DNA of 64,000 nucleotides, taken from contig NZ_BDCE01000023.1 of assembly GCF_001613345.1 (NCBI RefSeq), positions 1 to 64,000 on the forward strand, written 5' to 3'. The DNA is from Nocardia uniformis NBRC 13702 (GTDB taxonomy: Bacteria > Actinomycetota > Actinomycetes > Mycobacteriales > Mycobacteriaceae). The notes beneath the pieces are model-generated. The model was not told where the DNA came from, did not search any database, and saw nothing but the letters and a program-made list of their open reading frames with translations. Below, piece by piece: positions 28,150 to 36,287 of this stretch. The first letter of the stretch is position 1; each line of letters opens with the position of its first letter. The position numbers and the translations under genes were made by a program.

Positions 28150-29580
28150 TCAGCGCAGACTTCCCATGGGATCCGCGCTGGACAGGTCCGGATCTCCGGC
28201 CGCGAATGTGCGTGCCGGACCCGCTCCGGTGGAACGGGTCTCGAATCGCACGGTCACCACACCGTGGCCGGCACCCTGCACCCAACCGTGCCCGAATTCA
28301 CGATGCTCGACATCCAAACCGGGATACCAGGTTTGGGTCGTATAGGAGCGGGTGGCGGGCGGGACCACCGGATCCGGACCCGCGGCGAGCCCCAGTGTCG
28401 GCTCATCGGAGACGGCTTCGTCGGTTTCGACGACGCGATCGAGTTCCGGGAACAGCGATTCCTGTCGAATCTCCGACAGCCCAGCGAAACTCACGCCGAC
28501 GAGTCGGATCGCACCCAATTCGGCCGGGTCGATGGCCGAGCGCTGCGCGGCGGCGGTCAGGGTGCCCAGGTCCTCGGTGGCGTACGGCAGCGTGGACGAG
28601 CGGGTCACGACGGACATATCGGTCCGTTTGAGTTTCAGCACCACCGTGCGCGCGGCCCGGCCGTCGGTAATGAGCCGCCGGTGCGCGGCGGCCGCCATGG
28701 CCTCGATGGCGGGCCGCAATTGCGCGAGATTCACGATATCGGTCTCGTAGGTCGTTTCGGCGCTGATCTGTTTGGCCTCGGCACGTTCGGCGACCGGCCG
28801 ATCGTCGATACCGCGTGCCAACCGGTGCAGGGCCACGCCGATACTGCCGCCGAGCAGCGAGGCGGCCTCCGATTCCGGCAGCGCCGCCAACGCGCCTACT
28901 GTCTCGATTCCCAGTGTGCGCAAACGGCTTTCGGCCACCGGACCGATACCCCACAGGCTGCGGACCGGTAGCGCGGCCAGCATGGCATGCTGTTCGAGAG
29001 GTGAAACCACCCGCACCCCATCGGGTTTCGCCAATCCGGAGGCGATCTTGGCGAGCTGTTTACCGGTACCGGCACCAACCGAGGCCACCAGTCCGGTGCG
29101 CTCGCGCACCAGCGCCCGCAGCTCCTCACAGAATTCGAGCACCCGCTCGGCGGTGGCCCCGGCCAGTTCCGCCGGTTCGCCGAACGCCTCGTCGAAGGAC
29201 AGGGTCTCGAGCACCGGAATACGGGAGCGCAGCGCCTCGAAGACCTGGCCGCTCAGCTCCGAGTACACCGCTCCGCGCGGTAGCACCACGACCGCGGACC
29301 CGCCGACCAGGCGGCGGGCCATATGCATGGGCATGGCCGAACGTGCCCCGTACACCCGAGCCTCATAGCTGGCTCCGGCGACCACGCCGCGTCCGCCCAT
29401 GCCACCGACCAGTACCGGGCGACCACGCAGGGTGGGCCGGGTGAGCTGTTCGACCGAGGCGAAGAAGGCGTCCATATCTATGTGCAGCACCCAGCGGCGG
29501 CTGGCGGTGGCGGCGGGGGCCGGGTCGACAGTGATGCCGTGGGTGCGCTGGTCGTCGGCCAGGAGTTCGCTGCCGATCAT
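28150..29580 (-). CDS. dinB: DNA polymerase IV (Y-family translesion polymerase), DinB1/DinX type
   Basis: A 476-residue error-prone polymerase. The palm motif [15 protein letters not shown] supplies the first metal-binding Asp residues and LSFDEAF the second catalytic Asp-Glu. A helix-hairpin-helix region ([21 protein letters not shown]), the little-finger domain and a beta-clamp-binding motif QESLFPEL follow. The C-terminal tail ([22 protein letters not shown]) is that of mycobacterial DinX. Start: ATG 29580 has AGGA at a 7-nt spacing and lies nearest the conserved core; an upstream ATG at 29691 would add 37 poorly conserved residues. No LexA box was seen upstream. Divergent from galU. Confidence 0.95.
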   Translation of the reverse strand: MIGSELLADDQRTHGITVDPAPAATASRRWVLHIDMDAFFASVEQLTRPTLRGRPVLVGGMGGRGVVAGASYEARVYGARSAMPMHMARRLVGGSAVVVLPRGAVYSELSGQVFEALRSRIPVLETLSFDEAFGEPAELAGATAERVLEFCEELRALVRERTGLVASVGAGTGKQLAKIASGLAKPDGVRVVSPLEQHAMLAALPVRSLWGIGPVAESRLRTLGIETVGALAALPESEAASLLGGSIGVALHRLARGIDDRPVAERAEAKQISAETTYETDIVNLAQLRPAIEAMAAAAHRRLITDGRAARTVVLKLKRTDMSVVTRSSTLPYATEDLGTLTAAAQRSAIDPAELGAIRLVGVSFAGLSEIRQESLFPELDRVVETDEAVSDEPTLGLAAGPDPVVPPATRSYTTQTWYPGLDVEHREFGHGWVQGAGHGVVTVRFETRSTGAGPARTFAAGDPDLSSADPMGSLR

Positions 29581-29753
29581 CCGAGCATCCTGGGCAACCA
29601 TCCAAGACGGTCCCGCCGTCACGTCGGCCGCCGTATCACCCCACTGACCAGGCGCTATCTGCCCGGCACCGGAATCGGCGGAGGATGTCATGACGGAAAA
29701 TCTACGCCCGCCTACCGACAGGTAGGCACGCGCGGATGTGTGATGATCGGGTT

Positions 29754-30629
29754 ATGACGATTCGCAAGGCCGTTATCCCCGCCGCAGGCATCGGCTCTCG
29801 CCTGCTGCCACTGACCAAGGCAATCCCCAAGGAGATGCTGCCGGTCGGGGACAAGCCGGTAATCGAGCACACGGTTCGCGAGCTGGTCGCGTCCGGCATC
29901 ACCGATATCACCATTGTCGTCAGTGCCGGAAAGTCCTTGATCCAGGATCACTTCCGCCCGAATCCCGCCCTGGTGGCCCAGCTGCGCGCCGATGGCAAGC
30001 AGGCGTACGCCGATGCGGTGGAGGAGGTCTACGAACTAGGCCGCCAAGGCCACATCACCTACCTGGACCAGCACGGCCCGTACGGCAATGGCACACCCGT
30101 CCTCAATGCCGCCCGGACCCTGGGCGACGAGGCCATGCTGGTGCTGTGGCCCGACGACGTCTTCGTCGCCGAGGTGCCGCGCGCCCAGCAGCTCATCGAC
30201 GCCTACGAGAAGACCGACGCCCCGGTGCTGGCGCTCATGCCCATGGACCCGGCCGAATCCCAGCGCTACGGCGTCCCGGTGGTCGAGCAGGAGCTCGATA
30301 ACGGGCTCATGCGGATCAGCGGCCTCAAGGAGAAGCCCAAACCCGCCGACGCGCCGTCCTCCTTCGCCGCCATCGGCGGGTATGTGGTGACACCCGGGAT
30401 TGTCGCGGAACTGCGCCGCCAGGTCGACAATTGGTACACTCATCGCACCGGTGAGGTGTACCTGACCGATGCCATCAATATCTTCGCCGCCACGAATCCG
30501 GTGTACGGCCAGGTGATTCGCGGGCGCTGGTACGACACCGGCAATCCGGCCGACTACCTGGTGGCCCAGTTCGCCTCCGCCCTCAACCACCCCGAGTACG
30601 GACCACTGCTGCGCGGGCTCTGCGAGTAG
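29754..30629 (+). CDS. galU: UTP-glucose-1-phosphate uridylyltransferase
   Basis: Makes UDP-glucose from UTP and glucose-1-phosphate in the cytosol, feeding cell-wall polysaccharide and glycolipid synthesis. 291 residues: nucleotide-binding N-terminus KAVIPAAGIGSRLLPLTKAIPKEMLPVGDKP, VLWPDDVF, the sugar-phosphate region GLKEKPKPADAPS and GEVYLTDAIN, and RGRWYDTGNPADYL at the C-terminus. ATG 29754 is the family start; an in-frame ATG 18 bp upstream is less likely. Confidence 0.95.
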   Translation: MTIRKAVIPAAGIGSRLLPLTKAIPKEMLPVGDKPVIEHTVRELVASGITDITIVVSAGKSLIQDHFRPNPALVAQLRADGKQAYADAVEEVYELGRQGHITYLDQHGPYGNGTPVLNAARTLGDEAMLVLWPDDVFVAEVPRAQQLIDAYEKTDAPVLALMPMDPAESQRYGVPVVEQELDNGLMRISGLKEKPKPADAPSSFAAIGGYVVTPGIVAELRRQVDNWYTHRTGEVYLTDAINIFAATNPVYGQVIRGRWYDTGNPADYLVAQFASALNHPEYGPLLRGLCE

Positions 30630-30743
30630 GGGAAGCCCAACTCTCGGGGGCTCTCAGGGCCGATGAAATCCACTGAACTACAGGGATTTACACAGCGATA
30701 GCCTGCGGCGGTAACGGCAGAACAAGACGTGCCGGACACCGAA

Positions 30744-31271
30744 TCAGTAGAAGCGGCGAACGTCGAAGATCTCGAACTCCGACAGGGGCGACAGGCCCAC
30801 CGGAACGCCGGGCGAGTGCGCATTGAGCACCTGCCCACCTCCGGCATAGATTCCGACATGTGAGGCGTCCTCATTGAGGATGATCACGTCACCGGGCTGC
30901 AACGCCCCCAGGGGAACCCAGAGGCCGACATCGGACTGCTGCCAGGTGGTGCGCGGCATATCGATGCCGACGCTGCGGTACGCCCATTGCACCAGGCCGG
31001 AACAGTCCCAGGCGTCGGGGCCGGTGCCACCCCACAGGTAGGGCTTTCCGATCTGCGTCGAGGCCAATCCCAGTGCCGCCATGGCACGGGGGCTCGCTAC
31101 CGGCAGTTGGGCCGAGCCGGAGGCGGAACCGCTCGCACTGCCGGAAGCGGATCCGGAGGCGGCGCTACCGGTATCCGCGTGGGCGATACCCGCCCAACCG
31201 GTTCCGGTCAGTAGCAGGGTCAATGCGGCCGAGGCGGCCCGGGTCATGCGGTGGATCGGCTTTCGTTTCAC
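30744..31271 (-). CDS. Secreted NlpC/P60 peptidoglycan hydrolase
   Basis: A 175-residue secreted protein. Signal peptide to about AHA (residue 32), then a Gly-Ser-Ala-Ser low-complexity linker (GSASGSASGSASGSA, about 40-54), then an NlpC/P60 domain. The catalytic triad is visible: Cys90 in WDCSGLVQW, His138 in SHVGIY and His152 in LNAHSPG. It should cleave D-Glu-DAP type bonds in peptidoglycan stem peptides (family knowledge). The domain is short and complete, like the C-terminal part of RipD-like proteins. No c-di-AMP riboswitch motif was recognised in its 244-bp upstream region. Confidence 0.92.
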   Translation of the reverse strand: MKRKPIHRMTRAASAALTLLLTGTGWAGIAHADTGSAASGSASGSASGSASGSAQLPVASPRAMAALGLASTQIGKPYLWGGTGPDAWDCSGLVQWAYRSVGIDMPRTTWQQSDVGLWVPLGALQPGDVIILNEDASHVGIYAGGGQVLNAHSPGVPVGLSPLSEFEIFDVRRFY

Positions 31272-31515
31272 GTGCTCGCCCTTCGGTCAGCACTGCAACG
31301 ATCATTTGCCACGCATTAACTGTTCTTCTGTTGTAGCTCAAAAATCCAGGTAGCGGTCGAACCGAGCCACAGGCGTGTCCTGAGATGCCGGTCACAAATC
31401 GACGTCTGGACACCCCATGAAAATCGGGGCATTAGTACCATTTCGACGTTCCCGTCGGGGGTCCACCGCGTCCACTACCGCATGTCCATACCGCCCAGCT
31501 ATCACAGGGGCCCTG

Positions 31516-32586
31516 TTGACTCCTCGAGCACGGGTGCGAGCGCTATTGCTCGCGCCGATCGTCGCTTTCGCCTGCACACTGCCCGTCACCGCGGGTCCGG
31601 CCACGGCGGGACCGCCTCCCGATCCGGTCACCGGCTCCGGAACCCTGGTCTCCACACCGGTTTCGGAGAACGGCTCGAAAATCTCCGCATATGAGATCGT
31701 CGATGCCCGCACACTGAAGATCACCGTCCGGTCCGCCGCCATGAGCCGCGAGGTCGTGGTCGTGGTGCAGCGCCCCGCCGATACCTCCGAGCCACGACCG
31801 GTGCTGTACCTACTCAATGGCGCTGGGGGCGGCCAGGATACGGCCACCTGGCGGCGCAATACCGATGCCACCCAGTTCTTCGCCGATAAAGATGTGAATG
31901 TGGTGCAGCTGATCGGCGGCGGCTTCACCTATTACACCGATTGGCGCGCACCGGATCCCGTACTCGGAACCAATATGTGGCGCACCTTCCTCACCGAGGA
32001 GCTGCCGCCGATTGTCGATGGCGCGCTGGGTACCAATGGAATTCGCGCCATCGCCGGAATGAGCATGTCCGGTACCTCGGTCTTGCAGCTGCCGATCGCC
32101 GCCCCGGGCCTGTACCGGGCGGTCGCCGCCTACAGCGGCTGTGCGCGCATCAGCGACCGAATCGGCCAGCAGTTCGTGAAATTGGTGGTCGCGGCCGGTG
32201 GTGGCGATGCCGAGAATATGTACGGCCCGCCCGAGGATCCGATGTGGGCCGCCAATGATCCGTACGTCAATGCCGACGGCCTGCGCGGACTGGAGCTGTA
32301 CCTGTTCAACGGCACCGGCCTACCCGGTCCGCGGGACACCCCGGGCGAAGTCCGCAGTCTCGGCCCGGCCGACGGCGGCCTCATCCAGCAGTTGGTGTTC
32401 GGCGGCATTATCGAGGCGGCCACCGACTGGTGCACCCGCAGCCTGGTCGCCAAGCTCGGCGAACTCGATATCCCGGTAACCGCAGATTTGCTACAAACTG
32501 GCACGCACTCCTGGGGCTACTGGGAGGACGCGCTCAAGAAGTCGTGGCCGGTGCTGGCGCGGGGCCTGGAGCTACCCGAGAACTGA
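31516..32586 (+). CDS. Antigen-85-like mycolyltransferase/esterase, secreted
   Basis: A ~356-residue secreted alpha/beta hydrolase of the mycolyltransferase (Ag85/esterase D) family. Signal peptide RVRALLLAPIVAFACTLPVTAG; YLLNGAGGGQD is the oxyanion/loop region, WRTFLTEELPPIVDGAL is typical of the family, the nucleophile is in AGMSMSG (Ser183) and the His in GTHSWGYW. Such enzymes transfer mycolic acids onto trehalose or arabinogalactan. Start: TTG 31516 has AGGGG at a 5-nt spacing and gives a proper signal peptide; ATG 31417 would place ~33 polar residues first. Its 3' end overlaps the convergent TetR gene by 53 bp. Confidence 0.88.
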   Translation: MTPRARVRALLLAPIVAFACTLPVTAGPATAGPPPDPVTGSGTLVSTPVSENGSKISAYEIVDARTLKITVRSAAMSREVVVVVQRPADTSEPRPVLYLLNGAGGGQDTATWRRNTDATQFFADKDVNVVQLIGGGFTYYTDWRAPDPVLGTNMWRTFLTEELPPIVDGALGTNGIRAIAGMSMSGTSVLQLPIAAPGLYRAVAAYSGCARISDRIGQQFVKLVVAAGGGDAENMYGPPEDPMWAANDPYVNADGLRGLELYLFNGTGLPGPRDTPGEVRSLGPADGGLIQQLVFGGIIEAATDWCTRSLVAKLGELDIPVTADLLQTGTHSWGYWEDALKKSWPVLARGLELPEN

Positions 32587-33112
32587 TCTGCGCCAATGCG
32601 GTTCGCACCCCGGCCCGCACGGTATCGACATCGCCCACCCCACCACTGAGGGCTACACCGTCCCGCACCAGCAGCAGGTAGTGGGCCGCGGTGTCGACAT
32701 CGTCGTGTCCGGCCGCCACCAGCTGCGCGCGCATGAGATCGAGGAACCAGGCGCGATATTCGGCCACCACCGTGCGCACGGCATGCGCCGGATCGGGAAA
32801 TTCGATGGCCGCGTTGAGGAATGGGCAGCCACGGAAGCCGGGACCGCAGCTCAACTCCCCCAGTGTCTCGAAAATCGCGGAGAGCCTGGCCATTCCGGCC
32901 TCGGGCGCCGCGTCCAGGCGCTCGCGCTGCCGGGCGTATTCGCGCGTCAGATATGCGACAACCAGATCGTCCTTGGTTTTGAAGTGCCGGTAGAAGGTCG
33001 CCTTGGCGATCTCGGCCTCGGCAATGATCCGGTCGATGCCCACGGTGTGGATGCCCTCGGCATAGAACAGCCGAGCGGCGGTCTCCAGCAGTCTGTCGCG
33101 GGCGGCACTCAT
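32534..33112 (-). CDS. TetR family transcriptional regulator
   Basis: 192 residues. N-terminal helix-turn-helix (LLETAARLFYAEGIHTVGIDRIIAEAEIAKATFYRHFKTKDDLV, about residues 8-52) and a ligand-binding domain with the subgroup motif SCGPGFRGCPFLNAAIEF (two cysteines about 7 residues apart) that could sense thiol-reactive compounds. It is divergent from the Ohr-type gene, with two inverted repeats in the 76-bp gap, so it most likely represses itself and that gene (inference). Its 3' end overlaps the mycolyltransferase-like gene. Confidence 0.9.
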   Translation of the reverse strand: MSAARDRLLETAARLFYAEGIHTVGIDRIIAEAEIAKATFYRHFKTKDDLVVAYLTREYARQRERLDAAPEAGMARLSAIFETLGELSCGPGFRGCPFLNAAIEFPDPAHAVRTVVAEYRAWFLDLMRAQLVAAGHDDVDTAAHYLLLVRDGVALSGGVGDVDTVRAGVRTALAQISSRVAPGPAPAPATTS

Positions 33113-33131
33113 ACCCTTGACGATAACAGAC

Positions 33132-33175
33132 AGACCTGTCTACCCTAAGCCTCGGAAGTGAACAGACAAGTCTGT
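33132..33175. promoter_or_regulatory. Paired operators between the TetR and Ohr-type genes
   Basis: ACAGAC-AA-GTCTGT (33162-33175) is a perfect palindrome with a 2-bp centre; AGAC-CT-GTCT (33132-33141) is a shorter copy 20 bp away. Both share the AGAC(N2)GTCT core. The larger one ends 14 bp before the Ohr start (33189). This placement fits autoregulated, divergent control by the adjacent TetR. Confidence 0.65.
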
Positions 33176-33188
33176 CTAGGAGATGCTC

Positions 33189-33602
33189 ATGGCACCGATG
33201 TACACCGCAGTAGCCACCTCGATCGGCCGCGACGGCCGTTCCTACAGCAACGACGGCATTCTCGACCTCGCCCTGGCCCGACCCAAGGCCATGGGCGGCG
33301 ACGGCGCGGGCACCAACCCGGAACAGCTCTTCGCCGCCGGCTACTCAGCGTGTTTCGCCGGCGCCCTGCAGGTGGTCGCCAAGCGCATGAAGCTCGAGGC
33401 CGAGGAGGCGTCCGTCACCGCCGAGGTGGGGCTCAATTCCATCGACGGCGGCGGCTTCGGCCTCTCGGTGGTCCTGCGGGTCGAACTGCCCGAGCACCTG
33501 CGCAATGAATCCGGGCGCGAACTCGTCGAGGGCGCCCATCAGGTGTGCCCGTACTCCAATGCCACGCGCGGCAATATTCCGGTGGAACTGGTCGTCGAGT
33601 AG
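33189..33602 (+). CDS. Organic hydroperoxide resistance protein (Ohr, OsmC superfamily)
   Basis: 137 residues. Ohr-type thiol peroxidases reduce organic hydroperoxides using two cysteines. Both are present: Cys55 in LFAAGYSACFAGAL and Cys120 in GAHQVCPYSNATRGN, the latter a signature of the Ohr rather than OsmC branch; TNPEQLFAAG is also typical. Start ATG 33189 is chosen over 33183 because AGGAG sits 6 nt before 33189 but touches 33183. Unusually, the linked regulator is TetR, not the MarR-type OhrR. Confidence 0.92.
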   Translation: MAPMYTAVATSIGRDGRSYSNDGILDLALARPKAMGGDGAGTNPEQLFAAGYSACFAGALQVVAKRMKLEAEEASVTAEVGLNSIDGGGFGLSVVLRVELPEHLRNESGRELVEGAHQVCPYSNATRGNIPVELVVE

Positions 33603-33605
33603 TAC

Positions 33606-34421
33606 CTAGCCGACGCCGTTCTCCACCAGGGGGAAGGTCTGCTGTGGCGAGGTCCAGTCGAACCAGTTGTCACAGTCGGCGACCCAGCTGCGGCCCGTCT
33701 CGATATCTTCGATGCCGACCCGAAGGAGTTGCCAGCGGTCCGAGTCGACGGTCATTTCGTCGAGTCGGACCTCCACCTCGGTCGGCGGGTCGTGTTCGAC
33801 ATAGGTGAACGGGCCGTAGCGCAACCGCGCGCCGGTTTTCACCTTCTCGTTCGGATTGTTCAGCGCCAGCCATGTGAGATGGCAGTCGGTGGGGCCGAGC
33901 AGCCGCACCATCACGTTCGCGGTGGTGCCCGCACCGGGCTCGGTGCCGGTCTCGATGGTGATCCGATACCGCGCCGACGGGAGCCGATTCAGGGCAAAAT
34001 CCCTGGTGAGTACGGTTTCTCGACTACCGGTTCGCTCCCGTCGCACACTGGCGGCGAAGCCCTGTTCGGTCTCCGCCACCGGCTCGCTCTGCCAGAGCGC
34101 ATGCGTTTCGAGGTCCTCGATCTGGAACCAGTCGATTGCCGCCAGGGTCCAGGTCGAGGTCGCCGCGTCCACGCGCGCCTCGAGGGCGTTCACCTCCGCC
34201 AGCGACGTATCGAAGGCGATCTCGCCGGTCTCCTCCCGACCGAGCTCGGCGGGATCACCCGGCAGGTGCACCGCCACTTCACCGGTGCTCACCCCTGCGG
34301 TGGAGTCGCCGAGCCGTAAATAGACATTCCCGTTCGAACCCGATCTGTCCGCACCGCCGTATCTGACGGTGACGGCGAACTTCGGCCCATAGGCTGCTGC
34401 ACTCGGGGACATGGTGGCCAC
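33606..34421 (-). CDS. Tandem PLAT/LH2-like domain protein
   Basis: 271 residues with two similar beta-sandwich halves. Half 1 (about 14-125): KFAVTVRYGGADRSGSNGNVYLRLGD, then STWTLAAIDWFQIEDLET. Half 2 (about 145-262): YRITIETGTEPGAGTTANVMVRLLG, TGARLRYGPFTYVEHD, then WQLLRVGIEDIETGRSWVADCDNWF. The pattern (gagT-x-anV-x-v-x-l-x-G, F-x-v-x-x..., W-x-l-x-x-v-x-V-x-d) is that of PLAT/LH2 domains, which bind lipids or proteins. There is no signal peptide and no enzyme domain. AGGAGGTGG precedes the ATG. Convergent with the Ohr-type gene, stops 3 bp apart. Assignment is by eye and should be confirmed. Confidence 0.7.
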   Translation of the reverse strand: MATMSPSAAAYGPKFAVTVRYGGADRSGSNGNVYLRLGDSTAGVSTGEVAVHLPGDPAELGREETGEIAFDTSLAEVNALEARVDAATSTWTLAAIDWFQIEDLETHALWQSEPVAETEQGFAASVRRERTGSRETVLTRDFALNRLPSARYRITIETGTEPGAGTTANVMVRLLGPTDCHLTWLALNNPNEKVKTGARLRYGPFTYVEHDPPTEVEVRLDEMTVDSDRWQLLRVGIEDIETGRSWVADCDNWFDWTSPQQTFPLVENGVG

Positions 34422-34452
34422 CTCCTAAGCGTCTCTGATCAGCTTAGTGAAG

Positions 34453-34480
34453 CTATGCCAGACCTAGTGGCCTGGCATAG
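34453..34480. promoter_or_regulatory. 9-bp inverted repeat upstream of the PLAT gene
   Basis: CTATGCCAG (34453-34461) and CTGGCATAG (34472-34480) are perfect arms around 10 bp, 32 bp upstream of the PLAT protein start. It is either an operator spanning about three helix turns or a hairpin. The rest of the gap 34422-34672 shows nothing else. Confidence 0.4.
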
Positions 34481-34672
34481 GTTCTGCCCATCGTGGTGGG
34501 GGTGTTGATCGTGTGCACGCCCTGGTGCCGGTGGGCTGCGCGGGGCAGCCGGGTCCGGTCCGTGGGTGCGTGTCCCTCCGGACGCTGATCACTAGGGAAT
34601 TCGGTAAGCCTCAGAGTAGCCCGCCGATCACACGGGAAACGCCTGGCCGGTCTGGAAGGAGGTGGCGGGTGA

Positions 34673-36013
34673 TCATGCCTTGGCGGCCACGTCGCGGGCG
34701 GGTCCCGGCACCACCGGCAGCGCGTCGGCGGTGGGCACCTCGGTTCCGCGCAGCGACGCACCCACGGTCTCCCGCAGGAATGTCCAGGCGATCAGTCCGA
34801 TACCGCAGCCGAATACCATGTACAGCGCAGGAAACAGGGTCCAGCCGGTGCCCTCGATGACCGCCTCGTTCACCAGGGGCGCGGTACCACCGAAAATCGC
34901 GGTGGAGACGTTGTAGCCGAGCGCGAAACCCGCATAGCGGACATGGGTCGGGAAGATGGCGGGGAAGGTGGCGGTAATCGTCGACAGCTGCGGCAGGTAC
35001 AGCAGACCCAACACAATGAAACCGACTACGGCCCATATGGTCCCGCGACCCATCAGCCAGTACATCGGAATGGCGAGCACGGCCAGGCCGACCAGGGAGA
35101 CCAGCCACATCGGGCGGCGGCCGACCCGATCGGAGAGGCGACCGAAGAACGGCAGCGTCAGCATCATGATCAGCTGGCCGATCAACATCATCGCGGTGGT
35201 GGTGGATTCGCCGACGCCGATGGTGTTCTGCAGGTAGGTCGGCTGGTAGGTCAGCAGCGTGTAGTTCACGATATTGAGCGCGACCACCAGGCCGGCCAGG
35301 GTGAGCAGCTCACGCCGGTATTCGGTGACCAGCACCCGCAAACCGGTCTTCGGGTGCTCCTGGGCCTGCATCTCGGTGAATACCGCGGATTCCTCCAGCC
35401 GGGTGCGCAGGTACCAGCCGATCAGTCCGAGCGGTACGGCCAGCAGGAATGGAATACGCCAACCCCACTCGTACATGGCGTCCGAGCCCAGGGCGAGCTG
35501 ACAGGTCAGCACGACGGCCGAGCCGCCGACGAAACCACCCAGGGTGCCGAATTCCAGGAAGCTACCCAGGAAGCCGCGCCGGCGATCACTGGAGGATTCC
35601 GCGAGATAGGTTGCGGCTCCGCCGTATTCGCCGCCGGTGGAGAAGCCCTGCACCACCCGCAGACCGATGAGCAGGATGGGGGCGAGCGTACCGACGGTGG
35701 CATGGCTGGGCAGCAGGCCGATGGCGCCCGTCGCGGCGGCCATGAGCAGAATTGTGGTGGCCAGTACGGCTTTTCGGCCGATGCGGTCACCGAGTGGCCC
35801 CCACACCATGCCGCCGAGCGGGCGCAGTACGAAGGAGACGGCGAAGCCGAGCATGGTGCCCAGCGCGCCCAGCGTGCCCGGGAAGAACGCGGCGGTGATG
35901 TAGGTGGCGGCGGCGGCGTAGACGCCGTAGTCGAACCATTCGGTCGCATTTCCCATGGCCGCTGCGGCCACCGAACGGGTCTGTTGTCCGGATTTCGGGT
36001 TGCGGCTCGTCAT
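34673..36013 (-). CDS. MFS transporter, metabolite:proton symporter family (ProP/ShiA-like)
   Basis: A 446-residue, 12-helix transporter. Family marks: GNATEWFDYGVYA at the start, the loop motif PLGDRIGRK, RVVQGFSTGGEYGGAATYLAE, and the second-half PFFGRLSDRVGRRP and LSTITATFPAIFPTHVRYAGFALGYN. This is the MHS group that imports betaine/proline, shikimate, citrate or other small acids with protons; substrate unknown. ATG 36013 has an upstream GAGGAG and matches the family start; the frame continues upstream without support. Confidence 0.92.
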   Translation of the reverse strand: MTSRNPKSGQQTRSVAAAAMGNATEWFDYGVYAAAATYITAAFFPGTLGALGTMLGFAVSFVLRPLGGMVWGPLGDRIGRKAVLATTILLMAAATGAIGLLPSHATVGTLAPILLIGLRVVQGFSTGGEYGGAATYLAESSSDRRRGFLGSFLEFGTLGGFVGGSAVVLTCQLALGSDAMYEWGWRIPFLLAVPLGLIGWYLRTRLEESAVFTEMQAQEHPKTGLRVLVTEYRRELLTLAGLVVALNIVNYTLLTYQPTYLQNTIGVGESTTTAMMLIGQLIMMLTLPFFGRLSDRVGRRPMWLVSLVGLAVLAIPMYWLMGRGTIWAVVGFIVLGLLYLPQLSTITATFPAIFPTHVRYAGFALGYNVSTAIFGGTAPLVNEAVIEGTGWTLFPALYMVFGCGIGLIAWTFLRETVGASLRGTEVPTADALPVVPGPARDVAAKA

Positions 36014-36243
36014 GCGCGCTCCTCTTCCCTGATCGCGAATATCGGTCGCGCACGCACAGACGGCCGCGCACACAAGAATATTGCGTACCCGGGAGGCCGA
36101 TTCAGCAAACATGAGCTAACTCGCGGCACCCTCGGAAAGACTGGCGCTACCTGTGCGTTCAAGGGGTTTGTGACATGGATCGCACGGGCTCGAATGTGAT
36201 GCGCAAACCAGGCGGGCAGTGGGGTTGCCGCCCGGATACGAAA

Positions 36244-36272
36244 CGGCCGGGACGGAATAGCCGCCCCGGCCG
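36244..36272 (-). terminator. Terminator of ileS
   Basis: CGGCCGGG (36244-36251) pairs with CCCGGCCG (36265-36272) 16 bp past the minus-strand ileS stop at 36288. The gap 36014-36243 holds only the MFS promoter region, with no recognised motif. Confidence 0.7.
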
Positions 36273-36287
36273 CCTGTCACGCCTTAC

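Noticed and set aside
29581..29753. LexA/SOS box before dinB
   Set aside because: No GTTCGAAC-like or related palindrome was found in the dinB-galU gap.
31272..31515. c-di-AMP (ydaO-type) riboswitch before the NlpC/P60 gene
   Set aside because: Such switches often precede actinobacterial NlpC genes, but the conserved core motifs were not recognisable here.
34650..34760. Plus-strand GGAAGGAGGTGG followed by GTG/ATG
   Set aside because: It looks like a strong ribosome site, but the following frame is antisense to the end of the MFS gene and encodes only Arg/Pro-rich sequence.
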